A stretch of 64,000 bases of DNA, taken from positions 1-64,000 of the forward strand of contig JAIXXG010000058.1 in assembly GCA_027490915.1 (NCBI GenBank). The letters are read 5' to 3'. Positions 44,310 to 55,713 of this stretch are shown piece after piece. How positions within the stretch are numbered: position 1 is the first letter of the stretch; each line of letters opens with the position of its first letter. This stretch comes from Microbacteriaceae bacterium (GTDB lineage Bacteria > Actinomycetota > Actinomycetes > Actinomycetales > Microbacteriaceae). Under the pieces are notes generated by a model. The model did no database searches and was not told the origin of the DNA. It saw only the letters and a program-made list of their open reading frames with translations. The position numbers were made by a program, and so were the translations under genes.

Positions 44310-47195
44310 TCAGCTGCAGACCACCAGGTTCAGCACGTCCTGGCTGAGCACGGTCGGCCCACCGAGCACCTTGACCGTGGCCGCCGTGCGGGTGTTGATC
44401 GACGCGAGCACCGCCGAGGGCAGGCACGCCGGCCCCGAGAGGTACAGCGGGGCCCCGACGCTGGCCGCCGCGGCGCCGCCGCCGAGGGCATCGGCGAAGC
44501 CGAAGCCCGTCGCGAGGTAGACCTCGGACGACGCCCCGAAGATCGCATCGTTGATGGCGATCGCCGTGGCGATGCGGTCGGCTCCGGAGAGCCGGTCGGT
44601 GGTGATGAGGGGCAGGGCCTCGAGCTGGTTCTCGATGCCCGTCGACACCACCCCGGTTCCGCCCGCGATGTAGACCGTGGTCGTGTCGAGGGTGTCGAGC
44701 AGCCCGAGGGTCGGGTCGCCCACCGTCGCGCCGATGCCCGGAACCAGGATGACCGGGCCGCCGACCTCCGCGGCAGCGGGACCGGCCGCGAGAGCATCCG
44801 GGTAGTCGAGGCCGGTCGCGACGAAGACCGAGGTCGCAGTCGGGAAGAACTCCGACGCGATCGCCCGCGAGGTCGCGTAGCGGTCGGCCCCGGAGACACG
44901 CTCGATGGTGCGCGTGCCGTCGAGGGCGCGGATGGCGTTCTCGACCGCCGTCGACACCGCACCCGTGCCGCCCACGATGTAGATCGTCGTCGGGTCGAGA
45001 CGGGTGATCTCGGCCGCCACCGTCGCCGGCAGCGCCGTCGGGCGCGTGAGCAGCAGCGGCGCGCCCTGCGTCGCCGCCGCGGGCGCGGCGCTGAGCGCAT
45101 CGGCGAAGTTCGTGCCGGTCGCGATGAAGACCGCACCCGCACCCAGCGGGAACGCCGACTGCGAGATCTCGACGGCCGTCTCGTAGCGATCGGCACCGAA
45201 GATGCGCTCACCGGTGGGCGAGGGCAGCGTCGGCAGCTCGAAGTCGAACGGCGTCCTGACGCAGCCGACCGTGATCGCGGTGATGACCGCCTCACCGACG
45301 ACGCCCGAGCCGAGGCTGTAACCGTACTCGGTGATGCGCGCCTCGGGGTTCGCGAGCAGGTACTCGTTGAGCGTGCCGAGAGCCGGGTAGCCGGCGCCCG
45401 GCGCGACACCGAAGCCGTTGCTTCCGGTCACCCAGAACTTCGCGTCGGCCCAGTCGCCGTTCACGGTCGTCGACCAGTCGCCGCCACCGTAGGCCCAGGG
45501 CTCGCCGACGAGGTACGCGTCGCGGGTGCCGTTGCCGTCGGCATCGAAGCCGAGCTGCAGGCTCGGACGCACGCCGCTGTAGCTCGCGAACTCGATGCCC
45601 ACCGTGCCGACCTCGCTCAGCGCGATGTCGATCGGCACGTAGCCGGCCGCCTTCCGCTGGTCGGGGCTGCCCGGGCCATCATCGTCGTTGAAGGTCTCGA
45701 CCCGGAGGCCGCCGTCGACGAACTCGTTGACGCCCTGGCTGCGGGTCTGCGAGAAGTCCCACCCGCCGAGCGCCAGGTTGGTCACCGTGGTGCCGGTGGT
45801 CGGAACGCAGGCCTCGATGACGGGCTGGGTGAAGGTGTAGCGGGTGCCGTTCCACACGACCTGCGAGACGACGGCCGCCGTGTCGGCCTGCACGCCGAAG
45901 CCCGCGAGCGCGACTCCGCCGCCCGCGGCAGCCGCGGCGTCGAAGACCGCGTCGATGAGCTCACCGAGCGGAGCCTCCTCCTGCGCCGTGTACGCACCGA
46001 AGGCGCGCGTGGTCGCCCAGGTCTCGTCCTGGGTGAACGTGCTCGTGCCCGCCGTGAGGCTGGTCGAGCGCAGCGTCGTGAAGGTCGGCGCGGCCGGGTT
46101 GCCGAAGAAGATCGGCACCTGGTACGTCACCGAGCCGCTGCCGACGACGACCGAGGCGCGCTCGATGAGCTCGCGCAGCTGCTGCCGGGTCACGATCGAC
46201 GAGGCCTGGGCCGGGTCGATGCCCTTGATGACCGTGGAGGCGCTGACGAGGCCCAGGTGCAGGCCGTCCTCCAGAACGACGGACCCGTTGGCCCCCGCAG
46301 CCGGGTTGCCCTCGTGCCACTGCAGGTAGGTCTGCGCGTTCTCGACGTCTTCGAGGTCGCGCTCGTAGACCGTCACCTCGGTGAGCGGATCGATCGACGC
46401 CACGCTGTCGGCCACGATCTCGAGCGCGAGGCCGTGGTAGCTGCCCCAGCCCGTGGTCGCGACGAACTGACCGGAGCCGCCGCTGAGGGTCGTGGCCCAG
46501 AACATCCGGTCGCGGTCGGCCACCGTTCCCACCGAGGGCGCGGCTCCGGCGAGGGTCACGTTGAGCGAGTTGTAGGGCCCGGCCGTGCCGATCGGCGCGT
46601 AGCCGCGGGTCTGCGTGTTGTAGGCGATGCCCACGATGACCTCGTTGCCGGCGAGCGCCGAGAGCCCGTCGAACGTCACGGTCGTGTTGAAGCCGTTGTA
46701 GCAGGTGGCCGTGATCTCGCTGTACCAGCGGTTGTCACCGCACTGCTCCGCGTTGGCCGAGGGCCGGAACGGGATGGTCTTCACCTCGGTGACGCTCACG
46801 ATGAGGTCGCCCGCCTCGGGGGTCGCGCCGGAGCGGTCGACCTCGTAGAGGTTGAGGGTGATGGGGTGGTCGAAGCTCGACCCGGGCGTCGTCTCGCAGG
46901 GGTTCGCCCCGGTCGCCCAGTTCTCGCAGGCCCAGTTGGTGAGGCCCACGGTGACCTCGGAGATCACGCGGTTGCCGCCGCCGAGCTGGATCAGGTCGCC
47001 GAACTCGTTCGTGCTCGTCGCCTGGAACCCGAGGCTCGGGGAGGCGGGCGGCTGCGGGTCGGGGATCGAGTCGAAGACGACGGCGGGGGCGGCCGCAGCC
47101 GGGGCGGCGGCCACGACGCTGAGGCCGGTCGCCGTCAGGGCGATGCTGAGCGCAGCCGCGAGGGCGCGCGCAGACCGAGGACGTGTTCGGGTCAC
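44310..47195 (-). CDS. Large secreted protein with three C-terminal cell wall-binding repeats (CWB2)
   Basis: 961 residues. The N-terminal signal peptide (RPRSARALAAALSIALTATG, cleavage after APAAAA) directs export. The central 600 residues have Cys and aromatic residues and look like beta-sandwich modules I cannot assign; LQLGFDADGNGTRDAYLVG may bind calcium. The last about 310 residues hold three CWB2 repeats, each with ADRYETAVEIS/SGADRYATSRAIA/SGADRIATAIAIN, FADALSAAPAA/YPDALAAGPAA/FADALGGGAAA and IYIVGGTGAVS/VYIAGGTGVVS. CWB2 repeats anchor proteins to secondary wall polymers. The GTG at 47195 has AGGAG six bases upstream. The signal-to-promoter leader is about 170 bases. The substrate of the central part is unknown. 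Confidence 0.82.
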   Translation of the reverse strand: MTRTRPRSARALAAALSIALTATGLSVVAAAPAAAAPAVVFDSIPDPQPPASPSLGFQATSTNEFGDLIQLGGGNRVISEVTVGLTNWACENWATGANPCETTPGSSFDHPITLNLYEVDRSGATPEAGDLIVSVTEVKTIPFRPSANAEQCGDNRWYSEITATCYNGFNTTVTFDGLSALAGNEVIVGIAYNTQTRGYAPIGTAGPYNSLNVTLAGAAPSVGTVADRDRMFWATTLSGGSGQFVATTGWGSYHGLALEIVADSVASIDPLTEVTVYERDLEDVENAQTYLQWHEGNPAAGANGSVVLEDGLHLGLVSASTVIKGIDPAQASSIVTRQQLRELIERASVVVGSGSVTYQVPIFFGNPAAPTFTTLRSTSLTAGTSTFTQDETWATTRAFGAYTAQEEAPLGELIDAVFDAAAAAGGGVALAGFGVQADTAAVVSQVVWNGTRYTFTQPVIEACVPTTGTTVTNLALGGWDFSQTRSQGVNEFVDGGLRVETFNDDDGPGSPDQRKAAGYVPIDIALSEVGTVGIEFASYSGVRPSLQLGFDADGNGTRDAYLVGEPWAYGGGDWSTTVNGDWADAKFWVTGSNGFGVAPGAGYPALGTLNEYLLANPEARITEYGYSLGSGVVGEAVITAITVGCVRTPFDFELPTLPSPTGERIFGADRYETAVEISQSAFPLGAGAVFIATGTNFADALSAAPAAATQGAPLLLTRPTALPATVAAEITRLDPTTIYIVGGTGAVSTAVENAIRALDGTRTIERVSGADRYATSRAIASEFFPTATSVFVATGLDYPDALAAGPAAAEVGGPVILVPGIGATVGDPTLGLLDTLDTTTVYIAGGTGVVSTGIENQLEALPLITTDRLSGADRIATAIAINDAIFGASSEVYLATGFGFADALGGGAAAASVGAPLYLSGPACLPSAVLASINTRTAATVKVLGGPTVLSQDVLNLVVCS

Positions 47196-47375
47196 GGGGT
47201 ACTCCTGGTTCTCGGGTACCACGGCTCCTCCTGACGAGCGCACCGCCCGCGGATGCGGGAGAGCATGGCGGGTGCCGCGCTCGGTGCGCCGCCTCGGGGT
47301 GGAGGCAGCAGTGGGTAGGGGGGTTGTCACTGCATCGCCAGGGGCCGTTTCGGGTGGCTGACCTGACTAGTCGTC

Positions 47376-47405
47376 ACGATAAGCACGTGCACCGACAAAA
47401 GGCAA
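47376..47405 (-). promoter_or_regulatory. Promoter candidate of the CWB2 gene
   Basis: On the minus strand TTGCCT (47400-47405) and TATCGT (47376-47381) are 18 bases apart, about 180 bases before the CWB2 start. The long leader has no riboswitch that I could identify. Confidence 0.4.
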
Positions 47406-47456
47406 TGAGTTCTCGAGATTCGCCCAGTTTTCGGAGCGGTGTGCTCCGATGAGCGC

Positions 47457-48578
47457 TCAGCGCGCGGTGTACGGGGCGACGACCACGTCGACGCGCTGGA
47501 ACTCCTTGACGTCGGAGTAGCCGGTCGTCGCCATCGAGCGCCGCAGCGCCCCCATCAGGTTGGCCTGGCCGTTCGCGGTCGAGCTCGGCCCGAACAGCAG
47601 CTGGTCGAGCGGCGCCAGCTGGCCGACCTGCACGCGACGGCCGCGCGGCAGCTCGGGGTGGTGCGCCTCGGGGCCCCAGTGCCACCCGCCGCCCGGAGCA
47701 TCCGTCGCCCGCGCGAGAGCCGTGCCGAGCATGACCGCATCGGCGCCCATCGCGACCGCCTTGACGATGTCGCCGCTCGTGCCCAGGCCGCCGTCGGCGA
47801 TGACGTGCACGTAGCGGCCGCCCGACTCGTCCATGTAGTCGCGGCGCGCGGCGGCGACGTCGCTCACCGCGGTCGCCATCGGCGCCTGGATGCCCAGGCT
47901 CAGCCGCGTCGTCGACGCGGCTCCCCCGCCGAAGCCGACGAGCACCCCCGCCGCGCCGGTGCGCATGAGGTGCAGCGCCGCGGTGTAGGTGGCGGCGCCG
48001 CCGACGATGACGGGCACGTCGAGCTCGTAGATGAACTTCTTGAGGTTGAGGGGCTCGGCGCTCGTCGAGACGTGCTCGGCGCTCACCGTGGTGCCGCGGA
48101 TGACGAAGAGGTCGACGCCCGCGTCGAGCACCGCCTGGTGGTGCTCCTGCGTGCGCTGGGGGCTCAGCGCGCCGGCGACCGGCACGCCGGCCGCGCGGAT
48201 CTCGGCGAGGCGCGCGCCGATCAGCGCGGGCTTGATCGGCTCGGCGTAGATCTTCTGCATCTCGGCCGTCGCGCCCGCGTCGTCGAGCTCGCGGATGCGG
48301 GCGAGCTGCGCCTCCGCATCCTCGTAGCGGGTCCACAGCCCCTCGAGGTCGAGCACGCCGAGGCCGCCGAGCCGCCCGAGGGCGATCGCGGTCGCCGGGC
48401 TCACGACCGAGTCCATGGGCGCGGCGATCACCGGGATGCTGAACGTCAGCGCGTCGATGGTCCAGTTGAGCGACACCACCTCGGGGTCGCGCGTGCGCCG
48501 GCTCGGCACCACGGCGATGTCGTCGAAGGAGTACGCCCTGCGTGCCCGCTTGCCGCGGCCGATCTCGATCTCCGTCAC
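47457..48578 (-). CDS. guaB3: GuaB3, IMP dehydrogenase/GMP reductase family protein
   Basis: 373 residues with no CBS domains. RRAYSFDDIAVVPSRRTRDP opens the TIM barrel; VIADGGLGTSGDIVKAVAMG is the phosphate-binding loop. At the position of the catalytic Cys loop of IMPDH (GSICTTR) the sequence is GFGGGAASTTR, with Ala in place of Cys. The enzyme therefore probably does not use the usual covalent mechanism, and its activity is unknown in actinobacteria. GTG start with TAGGCT six bases upstream: leaderless. Separate from guaB on the same strand. Confidence 0.88.
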   Translation of the reverse strand: MTEIEIGRGKRARRAYSFDDIAVVPSRRTRDPEVVSLNWTIDALTFSIPVIAAPMDSVVSPATAIALGRLGGLGVLDLEGLWTRYEDAEAQLARIRELDDAGATAEMQKIYAEPIKPALIGARLAEIRAAGVPVAGALSPQRTQEHHQAVLDAGVDLFVIRGTTVSAEHVSTSAEPLNLKKFIYELDVPVIVGGAATYTAALHLMRTGAAGVLVGFGGGAASTTRLSLGIQAPMATAVSDVAAARRDYMDESGGRYVHVIADGGLGTSGDIVKAVAMGADAVMLGTALARATDAPGGGWHWGPEAHHPELPRGRRVQVGQLAPLDQLLFGPSSTANGQANLMGALRRSMATTGYSDVKEFQRVDVVVAPYTAR

Positions 48579-48584
48579 CCGGTC

Positions 48585-48590
48585 AGCCTA
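48585..48590 (-). promoter_or_regulatory. -10 box for a leaderless guaB3 mRNA
   Basis: TAGGCT, six bases (GACCGG) before the GTG at 48578 on the minus strand. Confidence 0.6.
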
Positions 48591-48638
48591 CCGGCAGGCA
48601 CCAGCGGAGTAGCGTGACGACGAGCGAGAGGAGCCGCC

Positions 48639-49670
48639 ATGGCCGGCAGCGCACTGAGCATCGAGCGACCCGGGAGCCGCGACGCCGCACCGCTGCGCGT
48701 CGCCGTCGTCGGCACCGGCGGCTGGGGCGCGCAGCACGCCCGCGCGATCGCCGCGCGCCGCGACTGCGAGCTCGTCGCCGTCGTCGGGCGCGACCCCGAG
48801 AAGGCAGCGGCGCGGGCGGCCGACTACGGCACGCGCGCGTACACCTCGATCGACGGGATGCTCGAGGCCGAGCATCCCGACCTCGTCACCGTCAGCCTGC
48901 CGAACGAGCAGCACTTCGGGCCCACGATGCAGCTCGTGCGCGCGGGTGTGCCGCTGCTGGTCGAGAAGCCGCTCGTCTTCGAGCTCGGCGAGGCCGATCA
49001 GCTGCTCGCGGCGGCGGGCGAGCAGTTCGTCGCCATCAACTTCAACCACCGCTACGCCGAGCCCGTGCTGCGAGCGCGGGCGGCGATCGCCGCGGGCGAG
49101 CTCGGCGAGCTCGTGTTCGCCACCTGGCGGTTCGGCGGCGAGGCGAACCGCGGCCCCTCGCCGCACGCCAACCTCATCGAGACCCAGTGCCACGGGTTCG
49201 ACCTGCTCGAGCACCTGTGCGGCCCGATCGCCTCGGTCACCGCGCAGATGACCCGCATGACCTACGGGGCGTTCAGCACCGTCGCGCTCGCCGTCGAGTT
49301 CGCCTCCGGCGCGGTCGGCACGATGCTCGGCTCGTACGACTCGTCGTACGCCTACCCCGACACCCAGCGCGTCGAGCTCAACGGCACCGCGGGGCGGGCG
49401 GTCATCCGCGACACCGTGCGCGAGCTCGCGCTGCAGTCGGTCGGCGACGAGACCGAGCGGGTCTGGCGGGCCGGCTACTTCGACGACGAGGCGCGGTCGT
49501 TCGAGCGCACGATGGACCGCCATCTGGATGCGGTGCTCACCGCTCTGCGCGAGGGCGCCCCGCCGCCCGTTCCGATGTCGGCGGGTCGTCGTGCCCTCGA
49601 GCTCGCGCACGCGGCGATCCGCGCGCACGAGACCGGCGCTCGCGTGCCGACGCTGCCCGCGGGCTCCTAG
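48639..49670 (+). CDS. Gfo/Idh/MocA family oxidoreductase
   Basis: 343 residues. The NAD(P)-binding Rossmann motif is VAVVGTGGWGAQHARAI (GxGxxG), then VEKPLVFELGEAD, the family EKP motif with the catalytic Lys, and a C-terminal alpha/beta domain with FNHRYAEPVLRARAA. Members oxidise or reduce sugars or inositols; the substrate is unknown. GAGAGGAG lies upstream of the ATG. Single gene, divergent from guaB3; convergent with guaB 45 bases away. Confidence 0.85.
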   Translation: MAGSALSIERPGSRDAAPLRVAVVGTGGWGAQHARAIAARRDCELVAVVGRDPEKAAARAADYGTRAYTSIDGMLEAEHPDLVTVSLPNEQHFGPTMQLVRAGVPLLVEKPLVFELGEADQLLAAAGEQFVAINFNHRYAEPVLRARAAIAAGELGELVFATWRFGGEANRGPSPHANLIETQCHGFDLLEHLCGPIASVTAQMTRMTYGAFSTVALAVEFASGAVGTMLGSYDSSYAYPDTQRVELNGTAGRAVIRDTVRELALQSVGDETERVWRAGYFDDEARSFERTMDRHLDAVLTALREGAPPPVPMSAGRRALELAHAAIRAHETGARVPTLPAGS

Positions 49671-49672
49671 CT

Positions 49673-49705
49673 CCGAGCCGCGAACCCCGAGCCGCGAACT
49701 CCGAG
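49673..49705. repeat. 14-base tandem repeat between two convergent genes
   Basis: CCGAGCCGCGAAC occurs at 49673 and 49687 with a partial third unit (CCGAG at 49701). It fills most of the 45-base gap between the oxidoreductase and guaB. Confidence 0.8.
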
Positions 49706-49715
49706 CAGCCTGCGG

Positions 49716-52818
<3,103 letters not shown>

Positions 52819-52827
52819 GGGCTGACC

Positions 52828-53811
52828 ATGATCGACTGGATCCTCCTCCTCTCCAACGCCGCGCAGGAGATCATCTCCCCGACGACGGCCGCCTACGCCC
52901 TCGCCGCGCTCGGCCTGGCCATCCACTTCGGCTTCACGGGCCTGCTGAACTTCGGGCAGGCGGGCTTCATGATGCTCGGGGCCTACGGCTTCGCCATCGC
53001 GACGCTGACGTTCGAGTGGCCCGTCTGGGCGGCGATGCTCACGGGCGTCGTGGCCTCGATCGTCTTCGCGCTCATCCTGGGCATCCCGACCCTGCGGCTG
53101 CGGGCCGACTATCTCGCCATCGTGACGATCGCGGCGGCCGAGATCGTGCGTCTGCTGTTCACGACCAACACGTTCGAGCCGGTCACCGGCTCGGCGAACG
53201 GTCTGCAGGGGTACAAGGGCGGCTTCGAGGCCCTCAACCCCATCCCGCCGGGCACCTACGGCTTCGGCCCGTGGGTCTACAACGAGTACGACTGGTGGGT
53301 GCGCATCTTCGGGTGGAGCCTCGTTGCGATCGCGGCCTTCGTCACCTGGCGTCTCTTCAAGAGCCCGTGGGGCCGCGTCATCAAGGGCATCCGCGAGGAT
53401 GAGGATGCGGTGCGCGCGCTCGGCAAGAACGTGTACTTCTACAAGATGCAGTCGCTGATCCTCGGCGGCGTGTTCGGCGCCCTCGCCGGCATGATCTTCA
53501 TCCTCCCCCGCGCGGTCGTGCCCTCGAACTACCAGACCTCGCTGACGTTCTTCATCTACGCGATCCTGCTGCTCGGCGGCGCCGCGACGGTGTTCGGCCC
53601 GATCATCGGCTCGGTCATCTTCTGGGTGCTGCTGTCGTTCTTCTCGGGCTTCGTCGCCCGGGCGGTCGAGGTGGGCTGGCTGCCGTTCCTGTCGAACGTG
53701 CAGGCCGGTCAGCTGCGCTTCATCCTCGTCGGCATCGCGATCATGCTGATCGTGATCTATCGACCTCAGGGAATCTTCGGCAACAAGAAGGAGCTGGCCT
53801 TTGTCAAGTAG
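52828..53811 (+). CDS. livM: Branched-chain amino acid-type ABC permease LivM
   Basis: 327 residues, eight to ten membrane segments. LNFGQAGFMMLGAYGFAI, IPTLRLRADYLAIVTIAAAE, and PWGRVIKGIREDEDAVRALG (family EAA-like loop contacting the ATPase) with RPQGIFGNKKE at the end identify LivM. Forms the translocation pore with LivH. ATG ten bases after the livH stop; its end overlaps the livG start by 11 bases. Confidence 0.92.
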   Translation: MIDWILLLSNAAQEIISPTTAAYALAALGLAIHFGFTGLLNFGQAGFMMLGAYGFAIATLTFEWPVWAAMLTGVVASIVFALILGIPTLRLRADYLAIVTIAAAEIVRLLFTTNTFEPVTGSANGLQGYKGGFEALNPIPPGTYGFGPWVYNEYDWWVRIFGWSLVAIAAFVTWRLFKSPWGRVIKGIREDEDAVRALGKNVYFYKMQSLILGGVFGALAGMIFILPRAVVPSNYQTSLTFFIYAILLLGGAATVFGPIIGSVIFWVLLSFFSGFVARAVEVGWLPFLSNVQAGQLRFILVGIAIMLIVIYRPQGIFGNKKELAFVK

Positions 53812-54730
53812 CGCCGGCGCCCAGGGCGCCCCCATCAAGTCGACCGGCCTGCACATCGGCGAGCCGGCCCCCGGGGTCAAGAAGGTCGACCCGATCATCG
53901 TGGCCGACAACATCACCCGCACCTTCGGCGGCCTCACGGCCGTGCAGGTGGAGCACCTCGAGATTCCCCGCGGCGCCATCACGGCGCTCATCGGCCCCAA
54001 CGGCGCCGGCAAGACGACGCTCTTCAACCTGCTGACGGGCTTCGACAAGCCCGACACGGGCGAGTGGACGTTCGACGGCCAGGGCATCTCGGGCATCCCC
54101 GCCTTCAAGGTGGCCCGCAAGGGCCAGGTGCGCACGTTCCAGCTGACGAAGGCGCTCGGCCTGCTCACCGTGCTCGACAACATGAAGCTCGGGGCGAAGG
54201 GGCAGAGCGGCGAGAGCCTCGCACGCGCCCTCTTCCCGTGGTTCTGGAGCAAGCAGGAGAAGCAGATCGAGGAGCGCGCGATCGAGCTGCTCACGCGCTT
54301 CAAGCTCGACGCTAAGAAGGACGACTACGCCGCGAGCCTCTCCGGCGGTCAGCGCAAGCTGCTCGAGATGGCGCGCGCGCTCATGAGCGAGCCGAGCCTG
54401 GTGATGCTCGACGAGCCGATGGCCGGCGTGAACCCCGCGCTCACGCAGTCGCTGCTCGACCACATCCTCGACCTGAAGACCCAGGGCATGACGGTGCTCT
54501 TCGTCGAGCACGACATGCACATGGTGCGCCACATCGCCGACTGGGTGGTCGTGATGGCCGAGGGTCGCGTGGTCGCCGAGGGCGACCCGCACGAGGTCAT
54601 GGCCAACCCGGCCGTGATCGACGCCTACCTGGGCTCGCACCACGATGAAGACCTGGGCAACCTCGACACCGGGGTCATGAACGCGATCAAGGAGCTGGCA
54701 GATGACGACGCCGACGACGACAAGCGCTGA
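53801..54730 (+). CDS. livG: Branched-chain amino acid-type ABC transporter ATP-binding protein LivG
   Basis: 309 residues. Walker A GPNGAGKTT, Q-loop VRTFQLTKALG, signature SLSGGQRKL, Walker B LVMLDEPMAGVNP, H-loop VEHDMHMV. Short extra N-terminal 35 residues and acidic C terminus (DDDADDDKR). Energises transport with LivF. TTG start at 53801 with AGGAG seven bases upstream, the only TTG-start gene seen here. Overlaps livM by 11 and livF by 29 bases. Confidence 0.92.
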   Translation: MSSSAGAQGAPIKSTGLHIGEPAPGVKKVDPIIVADNITRTFGGLTAVQVEHLEIPRGAITALIGPNGAGKTTLFNLLTGFDKPDTGEWTFDGQGISGIPAFKVARKGQVRTFQLTKALGLLTVLDNMKLGAKGQSGESLARALFPWFWSKQEKQIEERAIELLTRFKLDAKKDDYAASLSGGQRKLLEMARALMSEPSLVMLDEPMAGVNPALTQSLLDHILDLKTQGMTVLFVEHDMHMVRHIADWVVVMAEGRVVAEGDPHEVMANPAVIDAYLGSHHDEDLGNLDTGVMNAIKELADDDADDDKR

Positions 54731-55469
54731 GACCGTGACCGAGACCGGCAAGGTCGTCGTCCACGTCGACAACGTCACGGCGGGCTACCTGCCGGGCATC
54801 AACATCCTGAACGGATGCTCGCTCACGGCCCACGAGGGCGAGCTGATCGGCATCATCGGCCCGAACGGTGCCGGCAAGTCGACGCTGCTCAAGGCCATCT
54901 TCGGTCTCGTGAAGGTGCGCGAGGGCTCGATCTCGCTCTACGGCGATGACATCACGAACCTCAAGGCGAACAAGCTCGTGGCGAAGGGCGTCGGCTTCGT
55001 GCCGCAGACGAACAACGTCTTCCCGACGCTGACCATCCAGGAGAACCTGGAGATGGGCCTCTTCCAGAAGCCCAAGGAGCTCGACCACCGCTTGGCGTTC
55101 GTCGTGTCGATCTTCCCCGAGCTCGGCAAGCGCCTGAACCAGCGCGCGGGCTCGCTCTCGGGCGGTGAGCGGCAGATGGTCGCCATGAGCCGCGCGCTCA
55201 TGATGAGCCCCGAGGTCATCCTGCTCGACGAGCCGAGCGCCGGTCTGTCGCCCGTGCGGCAAGACGAGGCGTTCCTGCGCGTCAAGGAGATCAACAAGGC
55301 CGGCGTGACGACGATCATGGTCGAGCAGAACGCCCGCCGCTGCCTGCAGATCTGCGACCGCGGCTACGTGCTCGACCAGGGAACCGACGCCTACACCGGC
55401 ACGGGCCGCGAGCTGCTGAACGACCCGAAGGTCATCGGCCTGTACCTGGGCACCCTCGGCCAGGAGTAG
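54702..55469 (+). CDS. livF: Branched-chain amino acid-type ABC transporter ATP-binding protein LivF
   Basis: 255 residues. Walker A GPNGAGKSTLL, Q-loop GFVPQTNNVFP, signature SLSGGERQM, Walker B VILLDEPSAGLSP, H-loop VEQNARR. ATG at 54702 within the end of livG, preceded by AAGGAG. Completes livHMGF; the substrate-binding partners are the two lipoproteins on the opposite strand downstream. A strong terminator follows 18 bases after the stop. Confidence 0.93.
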   Translation: MTTPTTTSAETVTETGKVVVHVDNVTAGYLPGINILNGCSLTAHEGELIGIIGPNGAGKSTLLKAIFGLVKVREGSISLYGDDITNLKANKLVAKGVGFVPQTNNVFPTLTIQENLEMGLFQKPKELDHRLAFVVSIFPELGKRLNQRAGSLSGGERQMVAMSRALMMSPEVILLDEPSAGLSPVRQDEAFLRVKEINKAGVTTIMVEQNARRCLQICDRGYVLDQGTDAYTGTGRELLNDPKVIGLYLGTLGQE

Positions 55470-55487
55470 CCCGCCAGACGGCCGCAC

Positions 55488-55523
55488 AGGGCCCCGCAGA
55501 GCCATCCGGCTCGGCGGGGCCCT
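55488..55523 (+). terminator. livF terminator
   Basis: AGGGCCCCGC, GAGCC, ATCC loop, GGCTC, GCGGGGCCCT: 15 base pairs with two single-base mismatches, ending CTCGT. Confidence 0.85.
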
Positions 55524-55548
55524 CGTCATGTGCGGCGCGGCCCCTCCG

Positions 55549-55641
55549 CGCTCGGACGAACGACGGAGACGGGCTGTGGAACGGCCGACCATCGGGCCGT
55601 CGCAGTGGGGAACCCTGCTGTCTCCGTCGCTGCTCCGAGCG
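55549..55641. repeat. Long palindromic intergenic element, family 1, copy 2
   Basis: Left arm CGCTCGGACGAACGACGGAG plus AC (55549-55570) and right arm GTCTCCGTCGCTGCTCCGAG plus CG (55620-55641). The 18 bases at 55553-55570 match copy 1 exactly; the loop differs but contains ACGGCC/GGCCGT. Again in a gap between convergent genes (livF and livK). Confidence 0.8.
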
Positions 55642-55665
55642 GCGGGTGCAGGGGGGCAAACGGAA

Positions 55666-55691
55666 GGGGCCCCGGCTGATGCCGGGGCCCC
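55666..55691 (-). terminator. livK terminator
   Basis: GGGGCCCCGGC (55666-55676) and GCCGGGGCCCC (55681-55691) with a four-base loop, 22 bases after the livK stop; minus-strand continuation TTCCGTTTG. Confidence 0.85.
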
Positions 55692-55713
55692 TCCGCGTTA
55701 CCGCTCGTGCGAC

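Noticed and set aside
47196..47400. c-di-AMP or other riboswitch in the leader of the CWB2 gene.
   Set aside because: The leader is long and such switches often precede wall genes, but I could not match the conserved bases of the ydaO or c-di-GMP aptamers.
47431..47449. TCGGAGC-GGTGT-GCTCCGA hairpin as the guaB3 terminator.
   Set aside because: The stem is seven pairs and is followed by A bases, not T, on the guaB3 strand, so the evidence is weak.
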